Shown: positions 11,268 through 23,105, counted from the first letter of the stretch. The stretch: DNA of 64,000 nucleotides from Isoetes taiwanensis (GCA_021234155.1 JAJEKV010000070.1:6805971-6869970); one strand, 5' to 3'. Numbers and translations are program-made. The notes: a model not told the origin generated them from the sequence alone.

Positions 11268-11396
11268 AAGGATCTTGATCCAAAACAATTATTTGGTGCG
11301 GTTATCGCTTCTGGATCTAAGACCGGCTTCAAGACAAGGAAACAAATAAGGTACATAGAAAAACTTCAAATCCGTGAGTTGAGAAACCCATGTTGA
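11268..11396 (+). pseudogene. Coding fragment with KDLDPKQLFGAV, second copy
   Basis: An open frame from 11268 to the TGA at 11394-11396 begins KDLDPKQLFGAV and continues into a Lys/Arg-rich helix-like segment (RKQIRYIEKLQIREL). There is no ATG at the start, so it looks like an exon or truncated copy. Its first 12 residues match the end of the small ORF at 10849-10977. The matching DNA includes CCAAAACAATTATTTGG in both copies. Confidence 0.35.
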
Positions 11397-11582
11397 GTAT
11401 TATGACAAGCATCCCGCTTAATCCATGCCCTCGATTTTGTCGGTCTTGTGTAATTACCACCTGAGTATTATAAAGTTTTAGCTGCATGTCAAGAATCAAA
11501 CCCCAATTTGTATGGTCAGATCATCTCTAACAGATTCAAGAATGAGATTTTTCGCGACGACATCCCATCATTGGATTGGCCA

Positions 11583-13085
11583 TGCTTGCGAAAGCGGGAA
11601 AAGCAAAAAGAGGAGGAGAAAAGGGCAAAGTGAAAGGCAAAAGGCACAGTAAAAAGAAGAAAAAGAAGGAAAAAGGGAAAAATAAAGGGAAAAAAAAGCA
11701 CAAAAAAAAGAAAGGAAAAGAAAGGAAAAAGGGCACTACTTAAAAAGAGAAGAGGGAAAGGTGGAGGACAAGAGTAAAATATACTGAAAAAAGGGGAGGA
11801 GGAAAAGGGCAGAGAGAAGGGAAAGGGGAGAAGGAGGGAGGAAAAGACTGGGTGGAGAAGAGGAAAATGTGGGGAAAGGAGAAAAGGAGAAAAGACACAA
11901 GAAAAGGGAAGAGAAAAAGGGAGGGAGGAGAGAAAGGAAAAGGAAAAAGAAAAGAGAGGGAGAAGCTGTGGGAAGGGAAGTGAAAAGGCATAGAGAAAAT
12001 TGGGAAGAAGGAAGGGGAAAGGAAGGGAAAAAAGAAAGGTAAGGACAAGAATAAAGCAGATGAAAAAAGAGGAAGAGGAAAGGGTAGAGAGAAGAGAAAG
12101 GGGGAGGAGGAGGAGGAAAAGGACAATCACTGGGAGGAGAGGAGGAAAATGTGGGAAAGGGAGAAAAGGAAGGAAAAAGGACACAAGAAAAAAAAGGAAG
12201 GGAGAAGAGAAAGGAAAAGAAAAAAAGAAAAAGAGAGGGGAAAGCTGCAGGAAGGAAGGAAAAAGGGCATAGAGAAAACCGAAGAAGGAAGGGGAAAAGG
12301 AAGGGAAAAAAAAAGGGGAAAGTGTGAGGAAAGAGAAAAAGGGAAGGTATGGAAAAAAACGAAGGGAAAAGAAACAAAAGAGGATGAAAGGAAAAGAAAA
12401 GGCAATCTAAAATAAAGGGAAGGGCAAAAGGGCACCGAAAAAAGGGAGAAGAAAAAGGGTGTGGGAAAAGGGATATGGGAAAAGGGAAGAGAAAAGGAAA
12501 ACGGTAAAAAGGGAGGGGATATGGGAGGGAAGAATTGTACCTGAAGAAGGAAGAGAAAAAGGCCGGGAAAGGAGGAAAAGGGAAGGGAAAAGCCATTGAA
12601 GGAAAGGGAAGGGAAAGGAAGCAAAGCAAAGGAATGGGGAGGAGAGGAGAGGGGAGCGAGAAAAGGAAAAGGGTAAAAGATAAGAGGAAAAGGGAAGGAA
12701 ATGGGGAGAGAAGAAAAGGGAATGAAGGAAAATAAGGGTAAAATAGAAGGGAGGAAGGGGAGGGGAACAATAAAGAAGAGAAAATAAAAAAGAAAAAAAG
12801 GAAAAGGTGGAATAAGAATGAAAAGGCAAGTAAAAAGGAAAAAGGAAAAGGAGTGGGAGAAAGGATGAAAAATAAAAAGAGCGGCAAACGGTGAAATTCG
12901 AGAAAACGATCAAAACAAAAAAATGAAAAATGAAGGAAAGAATAAAAAATGAGAGAGAAGGAAAATGGCATGAAATGGAAGAAAGTGGAAAAAAAGGTAA
13001 ATAAAAAAAAATCGGTGAAGTGAAGGAGGGAAAAAAAGAGCATCAAAACGCTAATGGTGAAAAAAGGAAAAGAAAGGGAGTGGAA
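11583..13085. repeat. Polypurine tract 1 (A/G-only, about 1.5 kb)
   Basis: The plus strand is almost entirely A and G for about 1.5 kb, built from irregular GGAAAAGG, GGGAAAAGG, AAAGGG and GAGGAAAA words with only occasional C or T. It has no fixed repeat unit. The long open frames crossing it (for example 482 codons at 11736-13184 minus, Phe/Pro/Ser/Leu only, and Lys/Glu/Arg/Gly-only frames on plus) are consequences of composition. Such mirror-rich purine runs can form triplex DNA and commonly expand by slippage. It is flanked by ordinary AT-rich sequence. Confidence 0.9.
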
Positions 13086-13089
13086 ATGT

Positions 13090-15540
13090 GGCCAAATGCT
13101 AATTGTGTGATTTGCTAATATGAATTCATCAAACAATTTGCTCCAGCCATTTACAGTTTTAGCTATACAAGAACGCTGGCCCATTTCTAGTTATTCTTGT
13201 AATGACATGAAGAGATCTTTATCAAAATTAAAGAGCCCTTTTCAAAAAATAGTTCTTCGCACAACAATGTATTACTAGACTTTCGCGAATACTACTCCAT
13301 TACCATTGCATTTATTTCCTACTTTAGATTTGTCAGCCACTTCATAACAAAGTTTCGACCAAGTACTTTCCTTTCGAATGACAAATTTCAAAGCAATTTC
13401 CATACAAGAAAATCAATATCGCATTTTATTTATATGTAGATGTTTTTTAAACGGATCAGCCTTCTAAGGTTTGATCCCGCTTGTTTCGCCCATAAATCTC
13501 TTTTGGTGGTCTTAGCATCGATGTTCAAATTTTGGTTCGATGTTCCTTTTTTGAATCGCTGGTACTAACTAAGTTAGTAAGTCGCTGGATCGCCCCTAAT
13601 GTTGTTATTATTGCAATAAGAATTGGCGCTTTCATATTTAAAAAATAGAGATTAAGCCGAGCAAGATCAAGTACAATATGATATTTTATGGAATATCTCT
13701 AAGAGAATATTCCCTATTCCTCCGGGTGATGCGATTTCACGTGATTCGTGATTCCATATTCATTTTGGTCCCCGTGATTCATTCAGATGCCAGATTATGT
13801 CACCGTATACCGGACTCGGGCGGAGGGCACTAAAGTCTTTAGGCCGACATTTAAGCCGGTTGGGGCTTCTCCACAAGTGGCTCTCTCGTGACACCTGAAG
13901 TCCGGGTAATTATGTCGCTAGATTGAATAGATAATAATATATTCCCCGCTTGATGTGCTCTTATCTCGCATCCGCGGTTCTTCTTTACGAAACTTCTCGC
14001 GAAATTCCATCCGTTGTTCGATGCTCCCCATCATTGCAGTTGCAGGATCCGAAAGAATATACTGCGGGTTTAAATAATGTAAAAATTTTGTTTTGAAGAT
14101 CCTCGTGTCTCACTCAAGTTATTATCCGTGAAACAAACTATTTTAGTAAATGAAAAACCTCACAATAATGTGCATATCTTCTTTTATTTTGGGAGCATGT
14201 TGGGTTCCGTGCTGCTGAATACCGATCTTACGCCGCATGCCAAGCCTTTCCTCTTTATACCCCTCATGCAGATCCGGGCCGTCGCCATTGAATGCCCGAC
14301 ATTTGAAATCCACGCCGCCTTCAATGGGGAACATCTCGATGCAATTTCACCGCCTACCATTTTAAGTACCGCTGATGTGGGTCGTGGTGTCCGGCGGGCG
14401 AGGGGTGAGCATAGCTTGAAACGCTGAATGGCTAAACGCGGATGCAAAGAAGTAACCATAGGATCGGTTATTTCTCAAAGATTTTGGCTTTTGGAAAACA
14501 AAGAGATCATTTGTGAAGTGTTCATTGAAGGTAGCAACTTTTAAGAAAATTTTGTCGTTAGCACGCTTCGGTTGGGCCGCAGCCAGAGGAGCATTATTTT
14601 CATCTCTTCTTCGAACCTAAAAGGCATGTGCAAGGTAGAAGCTACATTGTGACACTTTTGTTGTTCCCTTTTTTTTTGTGTATGCATCCAATAGTCGTTT
14701 CATGCTTCTATCTTCCTCTTAACGCCAATGGAGTTCTCCATTTCTACAGAATATGTCTTCATTACTGCGAAACAAAAGAAGCCTCAGTAAGCAAACTTTT
14801 GAGACGCAGGGTTTCTCCATTTTCTAACATAGATCTTCATTTTGCCACAAAACGTATGATCCTTCCAAGCAAAGGTTTCAAGAAGTTCTAGATTAGCTCC
14901 GCTTCCAATGGATTATGTTTGCAAGTTAATTTAGATACCTGTGAAACATCCGGACATCGCGATCCAATGAATACTTTATATTCTTTATTCAGAGTGCTAG
15001 CCTTTAGTCGCACAACACTTCTCTCTATACACACCGCATAATCTTCTAAGCCGCATTCACAGTGATTCCCATTGTTCATTGATGTTTTCTCGCACTCTAG
15101 ACCTTTATTCCGCTGTAGTATTTCGGACCAGATCCAAACAAATTGTATGTGGCCAATTTACATCAAGCCCAAGAATGCCCCTGCTTTTCCTTATCAGATG
15201 GGATTTTCTTTGGCTTTCCCAGATTCCGTTTCTTACTATCCCGCTTTTTGAATCAGATGCTGATCCTATTTCCAGATATGTGTTTTCATGTTTTTATATG
15301 TTAGATGATGTTGAAACTGAATCTTGAAATGGATAAGGTAGTTGATTAAGTTTTAACGCTCATTTTAACTACAAACTAACCCCTCGTGGAGCTTGAAAAG
15401 GGGTGAGCTAATATACCGCCAATAATGTTCTTCGTGTTGTAAAAAAGCTGGATTATTATTGCTGCAACCTCAGATCCGCATCGCTTCACACGAATTTTCA
15501 CATTTCCTCGCTTTCCTCGATATGGGCTACTTTTTCCTAA
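13090..15540. other. No recognised gene
   Basis: Overlapping frames at 14128-14427 (plus, 99 codons) and 14184-14459 (minus, 91 codons) lie in a slightly GC-richer patch. Neither translation resembles a family I know. A minus frame at 14888-15079 is Cys-containing and protein-like but short. Nothing here reaches the level of a supported gene. Confidence 0.3.
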
Positions 15541-16203
15541 GATGTCAGATTTGTTCTTACTGCACTAGGATATGCATTTTGTTTTCTTTACAAGATTTCC
15601 CTTCAAAATGGTGAAAGAAAATCCACCATCGCGGATATGTTGTTTGATGCTTCAAATACTTTAATGGCTTCAGAATTATACTCAGAGGGATAACAAAGGC
15701 AAGTTCTCATTTCTAATTTCTCGCTTCCAATTTCTAATTGCTCTCTTTAGAGGATGTTATATGTTTGTGAGCATCCCTTCTCGCTACAATTTGGAGAACA
15801 AAGATCGCTTTTTATTTGAATTTATGTTCTCAGAATGCAACATTTGTAAACACTTCCTTTTCTAGAAGCACAACACAAATGATCTCAAGCCGACATGCCT
15901 ATTCTCATGCCTATTCTCAGATTTCATAGACTAGCTCTATTATGTTTTAAAATTCCATACTCAATATGGTTATTTTATGACTATCATTAGTCATAAAGTA
16001 GCATTTTATGGCCTTAACTCTATATATCAACATACCAACTTCCCCTGCTTTTGTTTCTATCATTATTCTAAGAATTACTTATAAACATTTTCTACATATG
16101 CTTGGTCCAAGAATTGCTTTTTGAGTTGCTTCAAACCTGCTTCAACGCTTTAGACCAAGATTGTGCCGTATTATTCTTTAAATATATAATTATGAAGTTG
16201 GCT
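15541..16203. repeat. Duplicated segment, copy A
   Basis: This segment matches 17647-18166 in the same orientation, with the same order of landmarks: GATGT..TCAGATT..TGCA..TAGGATAT, GGATAACA, TTTGGAGAACAAAGAT, TTCTCAGAA, TTTTATGGCCTT, TTTTGAGTTGCTTCAAACC, AAATATATAA. The copies differ by many substitutions and indels, and copy A is about 140 bp longer. The sequence is T-rich and non-coding in appearance. It is either an old tandem duplication or a pair of diverged long repeats around a 1.4-kb interior. Confidence 0.8.
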
Positions 16204-17646
16204 TAAGACTCTCCATGGCCATAATCTTTATTGTTATTTGTCACTCCCACAAGTGTATCATTTACGCTTCTTTCATCATGATCTTACTCTCTTCATTTTC
16301 CTCGACTTCTTTGCATTTGTGTGTGCAGAAAGCACCCTTTGGAACTGCTTCAGAAATGGGCCACATAAAACCAAATCATGTGACCCAGCTTTTGCACCTT
16401 TTGTTGCATCAAATCAACTCTTATTAATAAGACACTGTAATGTTATTTGCATGGGTAAGTTGGATGTCCATAGTATCAAGTTACCAGTGGTTGTTGGATA
16501 AGATCGATGAAACAACTATAAGGCTTCATACTTGCATATTTTTAACCCCAATGATCATTGGATGAATGGGCTTAAGTTGATAATACATCCGTAATCAATG
16601 GATACAAAGAAATGTATAAAATGATGGTGGCCGGTTCCGACATCTCATAATCTAATATTTTAGAAAAATATAATCTAGCCTATCGGATATCTAATTCGTT
16701 CTTTTGATGGCCATTTTTCCTATGCCTCGAAATGCCTCTAATTTGCATAACCCTAGCTACCAAGGCATGTATCTACAAGAGTCCACATTTTCATGTAAAA
16801 TATATAGCCTATATAGGATACACTCGTGATTTTGGTACACATCGGCTAATGCAGCTTATAATAAAGGTTAAAGATCTTTCAGTTTAATCATCCTTCTTCT
16901 TAGATCTAACACCACCCTCTCCGTGATCTTGGGTCAGCCATTCCTTTTTTTACTAACAACAAGCCTCACAGTAGGTTCCTCCGTGTTGTTCCAGCCTTTT
17001 AGTCATTTAGGGACACTCACATACTCAACAAAGTCGGTTTCCCCTAAATGTTATCTTGCTTTAATTTGCAAGAGCATAGAAGGCAACATTAATTTTCTTC
17101 AACCGTAATTAGATCTCAATGATTTTCAACACAAATTTAATCCATTTTGTCTATATGCTGTATGGTGAGCAATTCATCATTTCTATGTCTCCAAAATAGA
17201 GGCTATTATGATCTCAAAATGCATGGCCTACAACCGTAAGGCAAAGAGGGTACGCTTTTATGATGGAGTTTCATGGTGATGGCATGATGCAATGCCTAGA
17301 ACTCTAAACTCCTCTGTGTATTGTGGAAGTCTATCGGGATCAAGATGTTTTTATCTTCACATTTTGCATCTCCTTTGGGACAACCGAGGGCTTCTGTAAA
17401 ACTCGGCTAAATTTTTATTTGTGTTAAGCACGCTAAGCAAATTTGATCCAGTTCTATATTTGTGGCAACCCTTATACAGTAAGTACCTTTTTCAAGAAAT
17501 GTATAGAACATTTAGAATGTATCAACCTCCCGTGGCGGGTTGGGTCTTTATTCCGGCTATGCAGTTTGTTAATCAAGCTTCTACCTTTGTCAACATTCAT
17601 CTTCTAAAATTACTCACATATCATTCTTCTTCTTACAATTCTTTAG
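16204..17646. other. Interior between duplicated segments, no gene seen
   Basis: Short frames (16215-16427, 16238-16501, 17421-17708, plus strand) are Leu/Phe/His-rich and overlap each other. No transposon protein motif was found here, which weakens the idea that the flanking repeats are LTRs of a complete element. Confidence 0.4.
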
Positions 17647-18166
17647 ATGTATGGTCAGATTCTGTCTCACTGCATTTAGGATATCCATCCTGCTTTCTTT
17701 TTATATAGTAGAGGATAACAGCAAGGTGATGTTACATAATGCTTAGGGCTCTCTATCTCATAATTTTGGAGAACAAAGATTGTCTTTTCTTTTTATTTAG
17801 ATTCAGATTCTCAGAAAACAGAAACCCTTTCCTTTTTAGAAGCAATAACACAATCATTGAAGTTGCACGCATAATCTTGCATTTCATGGACTAGCCTCTA
17901 TTAGCTGCAATAAGCATTTTATGGCCTTGACCTTCGCAGATATCATGACCAACTCTGCTTTTTGCTTCTATCATAGTCCGTGATCTTCAATATTGTTTTC
18001 TCTCCGATGTTAAATGCAAGAGGCATTTCATGGTTATGTGGTTATGCTTGTGCAAGAATTACCTTTTGAGTTCTTTATAGGCTGAGTTGCTTCAAACCGC
18101 GGTAAATGTCTCTAAAACCAAGATTTTGCCAACATTCTTTCTGCTAAATATATAACGCGAAGTCAC
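17647..18166. repeat. Duplicated segment, copy B
   Basis: This is the second, shorter copy of the segment at 15541-16203, in direct orientation about 2.1 kb downstream. Shared landmarks include TTTTGGAGAACAAAGAT, TTTTATGGCCTTGACC and GAGTTGCTTCAAACC. Internal deletions relative to copy A occur around the TTTATGACTATCATTAG part. Confidence 0.8.
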
Positions 18167-18536
18167 TTTTAAACACCCATGAAACAAGAATCTCAGAGTG
18201 ACAAATTCTCTTGAATCCTTATGAACCTAAGTTTGTTCTACCACAGCTTCGAATAGAAAGGGAATAACTGTTTCACTTTCAAACACATACATGATTAACT
18301 CTGAAAAATTATTAAACTTTCCTTTCAAAATAAATTATAGGGTTTGATCATGACTGCTTGCCTTTCGCCATGCGCCAGGTCACCTTACATTCTATGGTAT
18401 TATTTACTGTGAGATACATAACGCCTTAATTTTAAACCTTTTGTACATACAAGTCCAATGAATAATAGACATTTAATGTTGCATCTGCCTTAAGGCTTTA
18501 GCAAGGACTTGCTACTCTTGGAAAAAATAGCCGTCA

Positions 18537-18893
18537 TTAACAAATCAAACAATCATCAACCCTAAAACCACATGATGGATGGATTTCTACACACACGCCG
18601 CCAAGACATGTGTCTATGGTTTTGTTACACTTAATTATTATTGCTCGACATCTTATATAATCTTGAACTATAACGATAACCCTTTTTAATTTCCTTTGAT
18701 TCCACGGCATGATATCTTCGTGATCAACACATTGTATATTGTGGTTTCTTTGCAAGAATATGATCCAACATCCATCAAATACAACCGCAATCTTCGCTAA
18801 CGTCTCCATTCCACTGCTTTCACTATTCCCAATTTTCCAATTACATTCTAATTCATGTTTATGTTGATAAAGTGAATTGATTTTATCTTCCAT
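18537..18893 (-). CDS. Possible small protein, 118 codons, Cys-rich C-terminus
   Basis: An ATG-initiated minus-strand frame of 118 codons is uninterrupted in an AT-rich region, where frames this long are uncommon. The translation has an acidic, polar N-terminus (MEDKINSLYQHKHELEC), a hydrophobic middle and several cysteines toward the end. I do not recognise it. There is no promoter, intron or neighbour evidence. Chance or a transposon fragment is as likely as a real gene. Confidence 0.25.
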   Translation of the reverse strand: MEDKINSLYQHKHELECNWKIGNSESSGMETLAKIAVVFDGCWIIFLQRNHNIQCVDHEDIMPWNQRKLKRVIVIVQDYIRCRAIIIKCNKTIDTCLGGVCVEIHPSCGFRVDDCLIC

Positions 18894-19281
18894 AAAACCC
18901 TAAACTATTATAAGCACTCTAATAATATCCCTAACTCTATGCAATCAATAATACTCATGAACTCCATCGCCTACCTATTTTTATTCTACTCTACACATTC
19001 CATTATTCGTGACCGACCTCCCTAAACTTTAGACATTTCATATACATGTGGCAATATATTACATACATGGAGACGATTACATTTACAACTCTTTAATCAA
19101 CCTATAAACTCAAGTAGCCATGGATTTCGTGACATCTAGGTAATGCCTCAAGATCACGCCACGCTTCTAGCAGTACAGCACTTACCAGTTGATGGATCAG
19201 GAGCCTCATCCCACGGGTTAGAACTCCTCCTCAGAGGGCACTTCTTAAAGCTCCTTATTAGAGTTTGTACATGGTCGCTTT

Positions 19282-19677
19282 GAACGATATCCGGTATTAA
19301 TAGAGCCGGAGTCAGCCTTCGCAGCCAAGATACTCACTTTAGAACCAATTCACTCCCATTGGATAAAATTTTCAACTCCTCGAAGCCAGGTCAGTTTTGT
19401 TCGGCAAAGTTTCTTTCCTCAAGTGGTTGAACTTGAGTTCCTCGTGCATACGAAGTTTCGTATAGCCAAGTGGCGCTTATTGCAGCTTGAAGGGCAAATT
19501 TTGGACACCCTGATGAGTGTAGGTGTAGATGATGTAGAAGGTCGTCCTTATCATCTACATTTAGTCAAGGTTAATCTTGAAATGTGCTGGCCTTCTTTCC
19601 AGATTGAATCTCTTCTCAGAGGGGGAGGTACTCATAGGAGGTATGAGCATTTTCGAGCAATAATAGGATCTACATAA
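19282..19677 (+). pseudogene. Unassigned coding-like frame
   Basis: The plus frame reads without a stop from about 19282 to the TAA near 19675, giving roughly 131 codons with no obvious ATG at the beginning. It includes FLVHTKFRIAKWRLLQLEG and VDDVEGRPYHLHLVKVN. Composition and lack of low complexity suggest true former coding sequence, perhaps an exon or transposon fragment. No family is recognised. Protein-like pieces continue downstream in other frames. Confidence 0.35.
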
Positions 19678-19699
19678 ATCAAATAAGATTGGATTAGTT

Positions 19700-20465
19700 T
19701 CGAAAGGTGTCATAATTGATCTTTTGTGCGCATGGTTCACTGGGAATCAAGCTAATGGAACAACACTCCTTTCTTAGCAAAGCAGCACGAACCAATTTGT
19801 GTATCCATACGCTGCAGGGTAGCTTGTTGTCTTTAGTAGCCTTTTAAGGCACAAGAAGGAGGTTTTTATCTCACATAATCCCTTTCTACACTTGTCGGGC
19901 TTCTCCACGAGGAGATCTTTGCTTTCACTCAATACCGTAGAGGCATACAAGTATGATGGCGTAATCCATCCGTGAGCCCTTGCACTAGTTGGTACACCTT
20001 GCTACTAGTCGGCTTGTTCTGGTTACGGCGTCATGATGGATCGCCGAGTTCGCCATCGGCGATGTACTCCACAAATCAGAACTCCCGGTGTCCTCAACGC
20101 TACATTATGGCATCCTCGCGACATTATTCTTCGCACTCTCCCACATGGCTACCATAATCCCATCCTGTTTCACAAAGTCGTCCACTCCCCACCGGTCCTC
20201 AAGAAGAGGCAGAGTGGTCCTTCCCGCTGCCTCCCTTGATATGTGGTATGGTGCTTGGGGCAATCTCCATGCACCACCTCCTCACTTTTATCTGGTTACT
20301 ATTCTATGGGCTCAAACATTTGGACCTCTGGAAAAAGGCCGGTGCTGCAATTTAAAAAATGGTAAACTAGACGCCAATAGACATCTCAAAGAGCTTCCAA
20401 GAACGCTGCATCAAGCGATCCTGAAGCAACATTACTATAGAAGACGCTTACTTACATGTTTCTAG
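19700..20465 (+). pseudogene. Continuation of coding-like DNA, frames broken
   Basis: Shifted plus-strand frames give pieces such as IIDLLCAWFTGNQANGTTLL near 19710-19770, and a 125-codon open frame at 20088-20465 that follows an overlapping frame at 20033-20239. Together with the frame at 19282 they may be one decayed ORF of a mobile element. No catalytic motif was found, so the type is not assigned. Confidence 0.3.
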
Positions 20466-20530
20466 AGTCTAGTTGCACCATGTAGTATCCAATCATAACC
20501 CAACAACCGCGGCTGATAAGCCGCCTTTTG
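20456..20530. repeat. Dispersed direct repeat, copy A
   Basis: TTCTAGAGTCTAG followed about 20 bp later by CCAATCATAACCCAACAAC occurs here and again at 21209-21270. The distance and shared order indicate duplication of a roughly 70-bp piece. Confidence 0.65.
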
Positions 20531-21073
20531 GGCAAACATAAATACCAAAATTCAAGCATTTGTAAACTCGAATAAGTTTTGAAACGAAAGCGACAGGTGC
20601 CTCATTGCTAATGTCTACCTAATGACCCCAACAAGCCAAGTATTCCCAAAGGAAAGCCTTAACGCTAGAACTATAATGAATCTCAATGAACCGTGCACTT
20701 AGTCCAAATTCATCCTCGAGGAAACCTGCAAAAGAAAAAATAAAGATAACCTGGACCCATTCTTGGCACAAAAGCCAAGATATTCTGGCAATTTAGGCCA
20801 CCACACCAAGTCACATCACCATTACTTGTCACTTAAGGCCACAATTATATCCTCGTAAGGACCACCATGCCAAAATCACACAAACACCATTCTCAAAATG
20901 ACACATGAGGTCCATAACCCCCAAATTTATACATGGACCATCATAACAATTGAGCAAAACATTCTCCAAAATGATTGCCCCTGGGCTGATCTATGCGATA
21001 CATCTATATAGGAAACAATAAAAAGAGCATGTTTCTATGTAAGGTCAGTATATGGAAAGGGGGGTGGGTGGGA

Positions 21074-21216
21074 CAATCACCAAAGGGAGAGGCTATTAGA
21101 CGGTTGGATAAGGATGAACGTATGACAAGATGGATATATATACTATAGGATCTTTTCAACTAGTCTGGTTAGCTGATTTATCTCAAGCTATCTTAAAATG
21201 CGTATAAATCATACTT
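21074..21216. repeat. Dispersed repeat of about 140 bp, copy A
   Basis: It shares CAATC(G)ACCAAAGGGAGAGG, GGCTATTAGACG, ATGACAAGATGGATATATAT and CTATCTTAAAA with 26337-26476, in the same order and orientation. The copies differ mainly by 1-3 base indels. Confidence 0.8.
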
Positions 21217-21270
21217 CTAGAGTCTAGCCGCATCTACAGTAAACCAATCATAACCCAACAACGGCCGAAA
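21209..21270. repeat. Dispersed direct repeat, copy B
   Basis: Second copy of the 20456-20530 piece (TTCTAGAGTCTAG ... CCAATCATAACCCAACAAC). It directly follows the 140-bp repeat at 21074. Confidence 0.65.
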
Positions 21271-21575
21271 AAGAGGCAAGTAAAGGAAAGAACCTACCCA
21301 CCAAATCTAAACAACGCTGTAACGCATAATAAGAATTGGTTCCAAGATCAAGAGCCAATCAAGACATATAAGTAAATGACACGTAAGAGGAAGTAAAGAA
21401 TCATGCCACACCTGCAAGAAAAAAGTAAAGGTCCCATGCCACACTTAAAGCAAGGGAAGCAGTAGAGATTATGAGCAAGAGATGCATAAGAGCTAAACTA
21501 CACCGAGAGAAATGAAGGAAATACTTGTCCAACATGCAAAATTCAATTTAGGCAAGCACTCAACTCCCTACAAAC

Positions 21576-21800
21576 TCTATTGCATCTAAATTATTAACTA
21601 CAAGGAAAGACATGAAAACACAAAAAGAATAGGAGCCAAATAATACGTGTCCTAGTGGAAGTACAACTATCCAACATAACCAAAATTCTATTGCATCTAA
21701 ATTACTAACTCCAAGGAAAAGACATGAAAACACAAAGAATAGGAGAGCCAAATAATACAAAAATCCTAGGGAAGCACATCTATCCAACGTGAACCAAGTC
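21576..21800. repeat. Tandem duplication, unit about 113 bp
   Basis: Two units each contain CTATTGCATCTAAATTA, CTAACT, CAAGGAAA, GACATGAAAACACAAA, GAATAGGAG and CCAAATAATAC. The first begins near 21576 and the second near 21689. The 148-codon minus-strand frame across this region (21560-22006) carries the peptide NLDAIEF twice because of this duplication, and is otherwise a hydrophobic low-information reading that I do not accept as a gene. Confidence 0.85.
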
Positions 21801-21982
21801 AACCTTAAGCCTTCAAATAAGAGCCAACACATCCAAGCAAAGTCTAAACCTAATTTAAAAGGAGGAGAGATAAAACAAAGAGACACATGAAGAATATACA
21901 AACCAAGAGGAAGAAAGTTGTATGGATAAGATACAAGAGAGCAGATAAGCTTTAAACTTAAAATAGGAGAGGCACAATTTGC

Positions 21983-22305
21983 GTGCACTTCAATCACAAA
22001 GCTCAAAGGAACGCATTTATGGTATCAATAAAGAAACCTAACCTCATACTATCCCACACCTATACCATTGTGCCCAAATATACAATGCCATGCCACAAGA
22101 CTAAACCTTACCTATGGAACAACAAGCAAGACATCACCTAAATCAAAAGCACTTCAATCACAAAGCTCAAAGGAATGCCGATGGTATCAATAGCAAACCT
22201 AACCTCATACTATCCTTACACTTATGTACCATCGTATGGCCCCATGCCACAAGACTACTAAACCTACCTATGGAATAAGCAAGACATGACCTAAATCAAT
22301 CCTCC
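21983..22305. repeat. Tandem duplication, unit about 165 bp
   Basis: Two units share CACTTCAATCACAAAGCTC, AAAGGAA, TATGGTATCAATA or GATGGTATCAATA, AACCTAACCTCATACTATCC, CATGCCACAAGACTA and AAGCAAGACAT. Units start near 21983 and 22150. This is the third local duplication within 2 kb. Confidence 0.85.
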
Positions 22306-22925
22306 ATATCTTCAACCACTAATTCACAAGATATAGTAATCTTAAGCCTCCCTTGTCCAATAACAAAAAACCCTTCAAAGATGCACTACAAATGCAACAT
22401 GCAATCTACCCACAAACCTAACCAACTAACGCCAATCAAGATACATAGTTGGCAAATTAAACAACAAATCCAAACCACCAAGTTAGAAAAAATCTCAAAT
22501 TTAAAAAAAAATATCGCATAAGTCAAACCAAGACTATTCATAAATGCCAATAACTACCTTCTCTAGAACCGAATCCCCAACACTCGCACTACCTCACCTC
22601 ACCCTCAAACGCCAAGATCACTACGCCTACTCAATACCTCAAGTTTTTCTCCTTTCAAAGACATGAAACTTTAGCATGAGACAAAGGTCCAAAAATAGAG
22701 AAGAAACCCTAGAAAGCTCATATGCCAAATTCGCAGTGTTTCGTGAAAGTCGAAGGTCAAGCTGAAATAACATGCAAACCTTAAATAAACGCAATCAAGA
22801 ACTCCAATAGTATGCTAAAACCGCAAATCTAAAAAGGAACTTAAGGGGAAAAGGCACCAAGAGCTAACTCAACAACTCAAGCAAACAAAAAGGCCGTAGA
22901 CTAGTCCTCAAGTTGGCAAACCCAA

Positions 22926-22946
22926 AAAAAAAAAAAAAAAAAAAAA
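22926..22946. repeat. Poly(A) run of about 21
   Basis: An uninterrupted A run of about 21 bases on the plus strand, immediately before an 80-bp tandem duplication. It could be the tail of an old retroposed sequence or a simple homopolymer. No retrogene was recognised upstream. Confidence 0.7.
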
Positions 22947-23105
22947 GATAATTAAGATGCTAATCATATGCAAGGCACAAAAAATGTCACACCAGATGCT
23001 TATAAAATAAGTGCCTTATCTATAGAAAAAGATAATTAAAATGCTAATCACATGCAAAGCACACAAAATATCAACACCTAGACGCTTAAAAAGCAAAGCA
23101 AGGCA
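22947..23105. repeat. Tandem duplication, unit about 80 bp
   Basis: Two units share AAGATAATTAA(G/A)ATGCTAAT, CA(T/C)ATGCAA(G/A)GCACA, AAAATGTCA or AAATATCA, and GATGCTTA or GACGCTTA. Units start near 22947 and 23028. Confidence 0.8.

Noticed and set aside
11736-13184. 482-codon minus-strand frame, Phe/Pro/Ser/Leu-rich, apparently a membrane protein
   Set aside because: It is the complement of the polypurine tract. Absence of stops follows from the A/G-only composition, and frames on both strands are open at once.
21560-22006. 148-codon hydrophobic minus-strand frame
   Set aside because: It runs across two non-coding tandem duplications and repeats NLDAIEF because of them; no transmembrane family resemblance beyond generic hydrophobicity.
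22014-22200. Primer-binding sites from TGGTATCAA words
   Set aside because: They lie inside a tandem duplication, are not next to an LTR end, and diverge from TGGTATCAGAGC after eight bases.
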